A stretch of 64,000 nucleotides of DNA, taken from NCBI GenBank assembly GCA_003344405.1, contig NOWV01000011.1, positions 124,001 to 188,000 of the forward strand. Reading direction: 5' to 3'. The notes beneath the pieces are model-generated. The model searched no databases. It saw only the letters and a list, made by a program, of their open reading frames with translations, and had not been told where the DNA came from. Made by a program: the position numbers and the translations under genes. The DNA comes from Trichoplax sp. H2 (Eukaryota > Placozoa > Uniplacotomia > Trichoplacea). Every line of letters starts with the position of its first letter. The stretch's first letter is position 1. Shown piece by piece: positions 54,515 through 64,000 of the stretch.

Positions 54515-55653
54515 ATGGTTCTTGATGGTGAATATTATGCCGCTACAACTATTGTAGTGACTACTCTAATCATTTATTATGGTCGTGACTTGCACTTAAA
54601 AACTTTGAGCCACTGTCAGTATCTTCCAACTGTATTTGCTATAATATTTAGTTGGCATCGTGGCACTCTGCAATCTTTATTACATCGAGCTCTTTTATTA
54701 AATCAAAGCTATCAGGTACACAGTACACAGCTTAAGTTAACTTCACTGGTTTTTTTAAAATAGTTTTAATTATGATATTCTACATAAATTATGGCGTAAT
54801 CGCTTGTTTTATAGTCATTAGAGATCATAATAGGTACAGCCTTAGTAATCCTTATTATGTAGCATTCTGCTGTTTCATAAAGCATATCCAAACTATTGCT
54901 ATGTCGATTTAAGAATCGATAACGTATCAACAATTAAGCGTTTACATAACATAAAATTTTTTGTTGTGATTTCTTAACTTAAATAGAAAAAGCTGATAAG
55001 AAAGATATTCCATATAACTGAACTATATTAAATTTTGGGTTGATTATTTTAATAAGGTTATCGGGCTTCATATAATGCAAGGGATTACGATAGCTGCAGC
55101 TTCCATTGGACTAGTAGCAATGCTAGATGTCTTTTTGGGCTGGGGTATCATTAAGCAAAGTAAAAACTCAAACACTATTTTTGGACCAAACACAATTTCG
55201 AATTATGGCATCTTTAGTTTATTGAGAGCTTTTGGAGAAGAATTTGGTTGGCGCTGCTATCTCATGCCGATACTTTTGGCAAAATACAACGTCATGGAAA
55301 CATTATTTATTAGTGGTATCATCTGGGCATTATTTCATATTCCAATTATGATATTACTAACTGCTAGATATGAAGTTGAAAGACCGTTGTATACCTGGGT
55401 GCTGCAAGGCTTATCTGTATTTCTTGACGCTTATGTATTTGGTTGGTTATCAATCCAGACAAATTACTCCCTATGGGCTGCAGGATCATTTCATGCTGCA
55501 TGGAATTTCATTAATCCAATTGTGTTGGGTAGCGTATATACAAATACAGATGGCATTATTAAAGGAGAACTATGGAAAATTAACGGTGAAGGCTTAGCTG
55601 GTTGTATTGTTAGTCTTATGATGATTTATTTAATACAGTTAAATATATCTTAG
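54515..55653 (+). CDS. CPBP-family (CAAX/Abi-type) intramembrane protease
   Basis: Two coding exons, 54515-54715 and 55057-55653, joined in phase 0 (CAG|GTT), 265 aa. All three CPBP motifs are intact: EEFGWR (E-E-x3-R) near residue 125, the FH of ALFHIP, and HAAWN, which in this superfamily form the intramembrane metal or glutamate site. Several hydrophobic segments surround them, e.g. TIVVTTLIIYY, ETLFISGIIWALF and GCIVSLMMIYLIQL. The GEEFGWRxYL form is typical of bacterial CPBP proteases rather than eukaryotic RCE1, so the source may be bacterial, although an intron is present. The substrate is unknown; a role in CAAX processing should not be assumed. Exon 1 is less certain than exon 2. Confidence 0.75.
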
Positions 55654-56773
55654 CTCTTGTAGTTAATTTTAAAAAGTCATTTATAGAAAGTAATTACATT
55701 TTAAAAATAATTAATTTCATTAGAGCCAGTTACTTTTGTCTTCGTTTATATGTTGCTAAGAGTAAGTATCTATAAATGTATCATTGCATACGACTTGCAT
55801 AAATGCTAATATTGATACTGTATCATTTTCAATCTGACTGACCACACATTGGCTGAATAGCACCTAATAGCTCTACTAGCATTACATTGAGAGTAAATAG
55901 ATAATTTGCAAATAAAAGTGCAGTATCTGTTTCTTTAAGTTCTTCGATCTTGCGAAAGAGCTACTGAGGATCAGATAAGCTAAATCGGTAGGAAAAATGT
56001 TGAAGTTCCATTTCGCAAAATCTTTTCACTCTTTTGCCAATATCCGTATCCGTATTCATTCTCACAAATCAATTAATAAATTTTTAACCTAGATGTATTA
56101 CAAATTAATTCGTAAGTTGTACACACTCTTAGACCTGGTTTTTGCAAGTTTCTACAGAACAGTCATGACAGTAAAATGACGGAGTTTATTTATGATCTCA
56201 AAATCTTTAACTTTTTCTCACTATCAAATTTTATTATTAAATTCTTCTGACCAATAACTGCTATAAAAGTCTTCATACATGTGTTACTCTAATATGCTTT
56301 TCAATACGTAGAAATATAATCGGTATAATTTAATGCCTACACAAAATGTACATTTCTATTACAGAAAGTAATAATTCTTTCTATGTACACATATAGAGGA
56401 TTTAGTGTAGTAGCCCACAGGTAGACTGATGATGGCATTCTACTTTATAAGAATACTGGCGCTACTATTATGGAGGCTTTGGGGAATATGCAAAGAAAGC
56501 TTACCTTGTTCTATTTATTAGCGTTATAATGATATTGATATTTAATTCAATTAAACTTAACTTAAACTTTTGTACAAAGTTTGCAAATAAGTTTATTGAA
56601 AGCAAATTTAGTTTTCAAATCAATTCAGTTAATAAGAATCAATCATTTCCCGTTTTATCGTCCTAGTATACTGGTATATCCCTTACTAAAAGGAGATATT
56701 TCAAAATATACAACCAAATAGAGATTATATCAGTGATAATTTTAGTTTTTTAATTACAGCTAGTATAATAACA
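55654..56773. other. Intergenic with a possible small interrupted gene
   Basis: Spacer between the CPBP and lyase-like genes. It contains the interrupted small frame at 55829-56059 on the minus strand, listed separately. Nothing else seen. Confidence 0.4.
55829..56059 (-). pseudogene. Small protein-like frame with one in-frame TAG or a 69-nt intron
   Basis: From ATG 56059 the frame runs 32 codons (MNTDTDIGKRVKRFCEMELQ...), meets TAG, and continues in the same frame for 43 sense codons to TGA at 55829-55831. The second part reads LFRKIEELKETDTALLFANY and LFTLNVMLVELLGAIQP, which looks like a real amphipathic helix. Either the TAG disables a small gene, or a 69-nt intron (donor after AAAAGA at GTGAAA, acceptor TCAGTAG|CTC) removes it; 69 is a multiple of three, so both forms stay in frame. 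I do not recognise the family. Confidence 0.35.
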
Positions 56774-59059
56774 TTAATACAAGTTGATGGTAGGTTGCAT
56801 AATAGTATCAGTAGTAAAGATTCCTAATTGTGCCATTTCTGTTTTTAACTTCGTCATCATATCACCTGAAAGTTCCTGTAATGGAGAGCGAGGAATACCA
56901 ATGTCTAATCCCCGCAAGGTCAACATTGCTTTATGAACAGTAACCTCATTACCTGCCAACGTAATAAATCAAAATTGATAATCAAATATCATTCCTCTAA
57001 TATTTCTGGATATATTCTTAAAATATATTTGATAATTGAGGTGTTGTACGCACTGTATGAACCTAATTTTCTGTGTACAGCGTTAACAATGCCCTATTAA
57101 TAAGAGAAATTGAAATTGTCAGGGCAAAAATCTAATAAAACAAAGTAATCTGCCAACTCCAAAGTAGTAACTCACCGACGACATGAAATACCTTACTTGA
57201 TTAATTATATACTAAAAAGACTTTGATAAATTAGAATAGCATATCTTACTTGCAGCCGTCGAGCTTCGTGTATATTACCAAGTTTAAAGCAATCAATGAT
57301 ACCATTGTATAATTTTCCTAAATAACCATATACGCTAAAATAATTTATCGACAATACAAAAAAAGCAATTAAAATTTTACGATCATTTAAAACGACATAT
57401 GAAATTTCACGCCTTAATAAAATAATTTTAATCTGTAATATTTACTGGCTTTGAAAGATCGTACACCCGACCGCAAGACCTCCTAAAAATTGCTAAAACA
57501 AAGAGTACTCGTAAGATTGTAATTTATTTGCAAATTAAAAAAATGAAACTTAAATGTACTACGAATCTTAAAGTATATTTGAGGCTTAATATTACTTAAG
57601 AAACTTCAGTTGTGTACCTCTTCTCTCCCCATGATCATGAAATAATTTTTCGAATGAACACTCGAGGTTTTACATAGGCCGTAGTCACACAAATTATAAC
57701 CATTGTATTGCGTACCACAGAACGTTGGAACATCAAATGCAATACAGTTCAAAATTTCTTCAAGATTTAGAACAGAAACTACAAATATTTGTTAGTGGTT
57801 GCTCGTAACAGTACGTACTATGCCATAAACTAAAGGTTAAATCAATTGAATACAAAAAATATTTCTCTATAACACATACATGGTTCTGTACTGGATGTAA
57901 TAATAGTTTCTTCAGAGTGATTATATAAGAGAGGTATATTAGGAGCATCGCGAGAAATATTAGACAAGTAATTTGTTAAGGTTGCTAAAGAAAACAATGA
58001 AAAAGAAAGTAAACTTTAGTACCAATGCGATAGTGACACAGGAAAGGATTTCATGCTAACTAGTGATTGTCACTTGGAGATTTTTTAATGCCCAAGCTCC
58101 CTAAGTATCGGTAGTAACTTAAACATAGAATCAAAATTCATCTGCGATATATCTTACCTATTCTAGTTTTATATCCATAACTTGGACAAGTACAACTAAT
58201 AGCTGAAACACCAACGGATTGTGCAAAGCGTGCCTAACAAAAGTATCAGGAATAAAAAACACCATAGCGTAAGTTAAATTAATAAAATCTTTCTACCACT
58301 TTTACTCGTATAGAACGCATGCGTTAAAAATAAAAAAAGAATCGAGTGACTACCAGTTCAGTTGCTGCGTTGAGACAATCGCAACTAACGTTACAGATGA
58401 TTCCCTGAAGTCTACATAAGCAAGTTTTATTATAATAAATTCAATTACCAATAATACAATTATTGCAAATGTAAGTTTAATTGTACGAAATTTACAGTAA
58501 ACATACTTTCCCTGAGATGCTCTAGCCCATTCTTGTACTATGGCTTTCCTTTCGTCGATCGTTAATGATTTATATTCACCAGCATCACTACATACTGTTG
58601 GTTGGTTAGCAATTAGGAGTAACACCCATATTAATCAATATTAACAGAAATAAGTGCGATAAAGATAGATGAAGTAGAGCTTTAGCTTTCATAATATTAA
58701 ACTTACTGTGACAAATCGTAATACCATCGCTGAGTAACAAATTAATATATTGTGGAATTAAGGTTAAATTGAGTTCTCTGCTCGTATAAATATTTTTATT
58801 AGTTATAATAAATGTTAATGTTGTATTGTTGAAATTAAATGATGAGATTAATCTTAGTGATTTAGACTATAGGAATAATTTAAGAGCAACTTAAGGACCA
58901 CCTTACCTATTAGCTATAGTGAACATGACATCACCATATTGTATTCAAAAGAATGTAGGTAATAAATGAGCTAATAGAGTAAACTAACCCGTTACGATGA
59001 AAAGGAGTCAATACGTCAGCTATTAAACCTTCTACCATAAATTGTTTAGGTGTCGTAAT
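56774..59059 (-). CDS. N-acetylneuraminate-lyase-like protein lacking the Schiff-base lysine
   Basis: Spliced minus-strand gene of the DHDPS/NAL aldolase family, closest to animal NPL. Exons in phase: 58989-59059 (TPKQFMVEGLIADVLTPFHR), about 58709-58788 (ELNLTLIPQYINLLLSDG), about 58500-58590 (CSDAGEYKSLTIDERK, then AIVQEWARASQGK), about 58354-58410 (LQGIICNVSCDCLNAATELV), and about 58160-58235 (ARFAQSVGVSAISCTCPSYG). Then about 57855-57985 (APNIPLLYNHSEETI), about 57610-57770 (LNCIAFDVPTFCGTQYNGYN), about 57250-57335 (YLGKLYNGIIDCFKLGN), and 56774-56959 (LRGLDIGIPRSPLQELSG). The catalytic Lys of the usual G-L-K-F/Q segment is Gln here (GTQ; codon at 57708-57710), and the substrate loop GTTGE is SDAGE. 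The catalytic Tyr (LLYN) seems to be kept. Probably a pseudoenzyme. Its first ATG is at 59038, but the exon begins at a splice acceptor, so it may be joined to the LEM gene upstream. Confidence 0.82.
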
Positions 59060-59223
59060 CTAGATTTTAATAACAATATCGAATGGTGCAAAATTAATTG
59101 ATTAATATTTTTTCTAAATCTTTAGCAGAAACTAAGGCGAAAATTTTGATTGAAATAGTTGAGATGTATTGCTAATTGTACCATAATTATAATTACTGTA
59201 GTTATGAAAATTATCTAATGTTA

Positions 59224-60539
59224 CTATGGAAAAAGATAGATGATATCTATAATTAATAATACTACAAAAAAGTTATGCAGCACAACATGCTGAATGGAGG
59301 TATTTTTCGTATAACTTACAGGTGATACTTTCATGCCGTCATTTAATTCACCTTGGATGACAGGTCGAAATACTTTACTGGTTAAACGTTTGACACCTGA
59401 TGAAGAAGCTCTTGATCGATTTTGACTAGCATTCGTTTTCTTAGCTCCAGTAATGGTAATAGTAGTAGTAGCCTTGCTGGTGGAATCATTCTGATCATTT
59501 TGCAATTTCCTCACCAATAGCTTTTCATAAGGTTTTCTAGTAATACAGTATATGCATATATTCTGAAATCTCTTAGCGATCGTAAAAATTATTTGCAAAT
59601 TAATTTTATTGTAGCACCTCCACATCGCCTAACTTTTGTATTATACTGTACGAATTGCAATCACAATGATGATTACTATGATTGTGTTACCTAATCATTT
59701 TAAAGCTTTAGCTGGCTAGTAACTGTTAGCAAAATGAGTAATAATTACTGCAGTAGGTACTAATTAATCGAAGCAATTGTAAAGTAATACAGTAGTTGGT
59801 AGAAGAGTGTAGCAGGCATTTGTAATGTATTCCTTGACATTCGACGAACTTGTTGAGCAGATGAGGACAGTAGCATATGATTTATAAGCCCATAGTACTG
59901 ACAGTATTATAGGGTAAGGATATCTATTATTGTTAAAGGTACACACTGGAAGCTGATGATTGCCATATTTTGTTATGCAGATACTGTGTTAGAAACATGT
60001 AGACTATGACGTCAAGTGTAAACACCATTTTAAACCTTGCGTGTATGACGTTAGGCAATAAATATGATATGACATCAAAAGATGGTACAGCAAGATTCCT
60101 AATGCGATCAACTTGTATAGGAATTTATCGTCTTATCGTTGATGATTGACTGTTAATACAAAGATTTTTGTAACTATTTGAAGTTTTGATACTAGAAAGT
60201 GACATCTTTGTCAAGAAACTGAGCAGCACTGTAAGAGTAGTAAGATAAAAAAATGGATCATCCATATACGGTAGACGTCTACATGCTAATACCATTGATC
60301 GTTCTTATCGGTAGAATAACATTTTTGTACAGTAATCTCGTTTACCTGGTGCTATCAGTGATTGGGCCAGGTTTCTCACCACATTTGATCAGCTCTGCTT
60401 TGAGCTCAGCGTTGCTTAATTCAGTAAGACTTTTACGTTCACCATTGATAACGTCAAACATAAGTGTGTTGATATCTACTGTAGCTTCCTTCCGTTTAGT
60501 CGTTGACTTTCTACTTCGTTTTAATGGTGGTGTAGCCAT
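59224..60539 (-). CDS. LEM-domain protein, probably nuclear envelope or chromatin-associated
   Basis: Exon 1 60346-60539 and exon 2 from 59536 join in phase 2 (AG|A). The N-terminus is basic (MATPPLKRSRKSTTKRKE). Residues about 37-80 form a LEM domain across the junction: SLTELSNAELKAELIKCGEK, PGPITDSTR, KPYEKLLVRKLQ. The Ser/Thr-rich region that follows has TITITGAKK and RSRASSSGVKRLTSKVF. If exon 2 is read through, the protein ends at 59224 after 168 aa with a hydrophobic tail (FFVVLLIIDIIYLF), which would make an emerin-like tail-anchored protein. A strong donor (CCT|GTAAGT at 59320/59319) lies before that tail, so splicing onward to 59059 is the alternative. LEM domains bind BAF at the inner nuclear membrane or chromatin. 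Confidence 0.78.
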
Positions 60540-63500
60540 TGCCAAACTTTGAACGAGTCAGTCAGTATACAGTTCAATACACTTCAAATATGTAGACTAG
60601 TTACCGTTCGAAAGTACGGTAGGCTCTTTTTCGGCTTTCTTTGACTTGCTAGAGCTGTTGTTATGAAATGTAAGATAGTTACAGAGGACTTCTTAATGCC
60701 GGGAATACTATTGTAACAACAGTGGCTATTTTTTTCAGCCTTTCCTTGAGTTGTTCCTGTTGACAAAGTCAGTGATTTGATACTGAATCACACTGTAATC
60801 TTAGCTTGGCAGATTCTACAGTGATCCAGTCAGCACGACTATGTTGGTGAAATCTCTCCTTCTTAGGACACGGATTGGCGTAGAACTACTGTACGTATTC
60901 ATTTTTAAGCATTAGGGTCAAAGGACAGATAAACGCATACAGTTTTAATTATCAACTGAATTAGTTGTTTAGAAGAACGTCTAGTCTTGTTTTATGTTAA
61001 GTATGTTAGCTAAGCCAGTAAATTTCATGGCATAATTTTACGTTTTTATCACTGAAATTCTTCACTTACCGCACCATCAAGTCCGCTGGAAAAATTGATT
61101 CAATGGCTGTCAATTTACCAATTATAATGTATTTAAATGATGCTTCACGTACAGTATGACGTGAAGCGTTTCAATTGTTTTTGTGTCAAACGTACTGTAG
61201 CTCTAGTCAAACAACACAACAACCGATCGATGTTCACACTGAGTACAGTACACTGAGTACAGTACAGAATTGTACTGTAGAGCATGAACTCCTATAAAGG
61301 ATCTACAGTACAGTACTGTACTGTACTGTACTGTACCGTACTGTACATACTGTACACTTCGCAACGATTTGCAAGTACATTTGTACAGTACAGTTCACAT
61401 CAACTTGACACATCAGTTAACTCGCTGTAATTGATTAATTTATTATGATAAAGTAAAATAAAATGAAGAGGATATAAAAATTAATAATGACCGTCATAAT
61501 ATGCTATTTTCTTCTTCATTTGATAATTATAATTATCACTAGCCAGCCTTAGATAACTCCATATTGAAGTAGTGCGTCAGAAACAGTGATTTCCAGCTGT
61601 AGCGTACGCACACTCGTACGGCAGTTTACAGTATACTGCAAACACTAAGGTTGCATTGCATTGTACAAAGCACAACGTGGTGCTCCACTAAAGCAGCATG
61701 GTTCAATAGTTCAATCTATAAACTCCAAAGGTTGATTAAACATCGACAGTAAACTTGGCTGCATATGGTGGTTGGGTTGTCAATTTCATCATGTCTATAA
61801 AATGTCTACAGTACAGTATATTCATTGAGTTAACCACACGAACTTTTATCGCACGCTCAAGTAACGAGTGGATAAACAGCAGTACAATTAAACATTATAT
61901 TATCAACAACGCTGCGTACAGTATGGACGTACATGAGCAGAATTGGGTTCAGCATGGAGATAAGAATAGGTTATGGCGGCATGCTACTGACCAGAAATTA
62001 GAAATCCTTAGTTTCTCACGTTTACAGTAGTATAGGAGACTGCAAAAATGATCTTTGGTGACATTTGGGCGTAGCTCATGACCTCAGAATTTTTAAGATC
62101 CAAACAGCGAAACAGAATTGAAGTGAGATCATGTTTTTGTTTATAAGTTAAATTTTTGAACCCAATACTCTAAAGTCGATAGCGTTGTGTATGGTTATCA
62201 GAGTCTAATGCGCCCGTAAGCCATGTCATGTTTAAATTTTTTTAAATTTGTATTTCATTTCGTTTACTTCATCTATGGCCGTTGAATTCCTTCTAAAGGG
62301 GTTACGGAGCTTATATCTTTAGCTGTTCAACATTCAGTTGCGCTAATGCATTACCACTGGGGGTTCAAGATACGGCCTTGACCTATGGCACTTTGCACAC
62401 GTTGCATTGTTGTGCCAAGTAGTGTACACTGTACAGCACGTAATAAGTAATCCAATTATTGAGATCTAGTACAATATAAACTAAAGATATAGCGTAAATA
62501 TATTATGAACAAGTATCTAGAAACTAGCTATATTGTATAGCCTATATATCGTACATAACTCTTATACGTGATTAGTAACGTCAACAGATTATCTGAATAA
62601 ACCAATGTTGTCCGTTGTGTCCAATTAGTGTGTGGATTACTAAATCATATTTACGGTATACCTTGCAAAGTGTTTATAGTATTTTTATTCTACCTTATAA
62701 AAGATAGCAACATAAAAATAATAACAATAATAATAATAATAATGCTATATTTTTTGTATTTTACCGAAGGATAACTTGGCATAATATAAGAGGTCAAGAT
62801 CTAAATTGTATTTTTATTTCAATGTGTAGATGCAACTACTTCGGTGTATGGAATGTACTTCCATGGATTATGGAGCTATATATGTATACTTGTATAACGT
62901 ATAATAAGACTTATTTGCTTACAGTTTTAAAAATCTGAAAATATGCAAACTTGCAGTTCTTTGATATATCTAAATCGAATAAACCAATGTTTACAACTTT
63001 ATCGCAAGCGCTTATCAAATTTTGTTTATACGTTTTATTACTCTTTTTTTTGGACGATAAAGTGTTACTGCATGCTACGTGAGTGAATTTTAGATTTTAA
63101 ATATACTATGCTTCTAATATTTTCTTTGTACGAAAATGTTTTTACTTCTTGACCTTAAACTTTTAAGTTAACACTACTATACAGTAAATAACTAAATATT
63201 TTAGGCATTTAATCTAGATTGATAGTAAACAAGAATGAAAGACTTGTGAATCATTGTCACTATATATATAATACTCGTATATATCGTATGCATACATTCT
63301 TAAATTATTATTATAATTACATATTATATGTTTGTAAGTCTGTATTGCTTTTCAACATTGTTTCGAAGAGTTTTAGGTCGAAGTCGTAAGGGATCGGGTA
63401 TACAGTACACTATACAGCTGCTGTATCTTCAATACTATACAAAAACAAAAACGGCGATCAACGAGTGATTTAAACCATATACGCATATTTTTATATGGCA

Positions 63501-64000
63501 GTCTGTTAAATCAGATAAAGGTAACTTTTACGGCATAACAAGTGCTATGTGCAGGTAGCATAATAATGGATCGCTAGAAGCTACAATGTAGCTGCTACAT
63601 TGGATTACTGACAGTACTGTAGCTCATGTGTCATCAGCTCTTACAATATACAGCATAATAATCTTGGAAGTGTAAATTAATTGACTCTAACGTATTGATT
63701 GCAACATCAAGATTTATAAATGGCGATTTAATAGTCATAGAAATTATAATTGCTATAACATTATACAGTATAATCCTTTACTAGCGTATGTACAATGTAC
63801 AGTACTCACCATGCTCTGAGTTATCTATATTATAGATTGAAAGTGACCAAGTATTTACTACATATAGATGAAAACTTCAACAGTCGGTTGGACTTTTTAG
63901 CCTACCGTATATTGCACTGTCTAGCAGTTGCCCTGCTGATGTAAATTAATGCTGTAAAGTCCGTTGGCTGTACAAACAGTTGAATTTTGGTACATAATTA
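60540..64000. other. Intergenic region upstream of the LEM gene
   Basis: Contains TGTAC island 6 (61235-61400), scattered GTACAGTA motifs (about 61805, 62425, 63405 and 63795), and an (AAT)n run at 62715-62745. An isolated exon-like piece on the minus strand near 61060-61110, bounded by an acceptor and GTAAGT, could be an untranslated 5' exon of the LEM gene; this is weak. No gene supported. Confidence 0.5.
61235..61400. repeat. TGTAC/GTACA palindromic repeat island 6
   Basis: Direct CACTGAGTACAGTA duplication at about 61237-61265, then a pentamer array (TACTG repeated about seven times, 61310-61345) that reverses orientation at AGTACT, then TGTACAGTACAG near 61382. Confidence 0.92.

Noticed and set aside
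61755-62030. 91-codon frame near the right end
   Set aside because: Contains GTACAG repeat units, has no recognisable blocks and no splice context.

Overview
This is a eukaryotic, almost certainly metazoan, draft-assembly window. It is strongly AT-rich, nearly every gene is split by short GT-AG introns (often 50-300 bp), and there is one run of 20 Ns at 41192-41211. The gene set (nicastrin, SEL1L3, ANKS3, TMEM218, BBIP1, a LEM-domain protein) is animal-like. Together with the compact introns and two bacterial-looking genes set among animal genes, it makes a placozoan (Trichoplax or relative) my best guess. That is an inference from gene content, not a database match.

Layout. 0.1-3.3 kb (+): 3' part of ANKS3 (ankyrin + SAM). 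5.3-13.3 kb (-): SEL1L3-like secretory or membrane protein. 16.7-18.1 kb (+): Sp17-like RIIa protein with five IQ motifs. 19.6-24.6 kb (-): CFAP91, a radial-spoke protein. 26.9-29.0 kb (+): three-exon gene of unknown function. 29.6-32.6 kb (-): ETFB. 34.9-36.2 kb (-): small coiled-coil protein, head-to-head with TMEM218 (36.4-37.3 kb, +). 38.2-39.7 kb (-): SDHC with its mitochondrial presequence exon. 40-41.4 kb: repeats, the N gap and a duplicated segment. 41.9-42.9 kb (-): bacterial-type DnaQ (DNA polymerase III epsilon) exonuclease that has gained an intron and a leader exon. 45.1-49.2 kb (-): nicastrin. 50.9-51.4 kb (+): BBIP1. 52.3-53.3 kb (-): CFAP68. 54.5-55.7 kb (+): CPBP/CAAX-type intramembrane protease. 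56.8-59.1 kb (-): N-acetylneuraminate-lyase-like protein lacking the catalytic lysine. 59.2-60.5 kb (-): LEM-domain protein, immediately upstream of and splice-phase compatible with the lyase-like gene. 60.5-64 kb: no gene that I can support.

Themes. Six genes (ANKS3, the Sp17-like gene, CFAP91, TMEM218, BBIP1, CFAP68) are ciliary or flagellar. Three 5' flanks near them carry sequences fitting or nearly fitting the RFX X-box, including one in the 190-bp bidirectional space between TMEM218 and the uncharacterised coiled-coil gene. ETFB and SDHC are both mitochondrial proteins that feed electrons to ubiquinone. Intergenic DNA repeatedly contains islands of a palindromic TGTAC/GTACA pentamer repeat that stay out of the recognised exons. 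Exon joins were worked out by hand from splice sites, reading phase and remembered family sequences. Joins given to the base are those whose phases I checked; the others are approximate.
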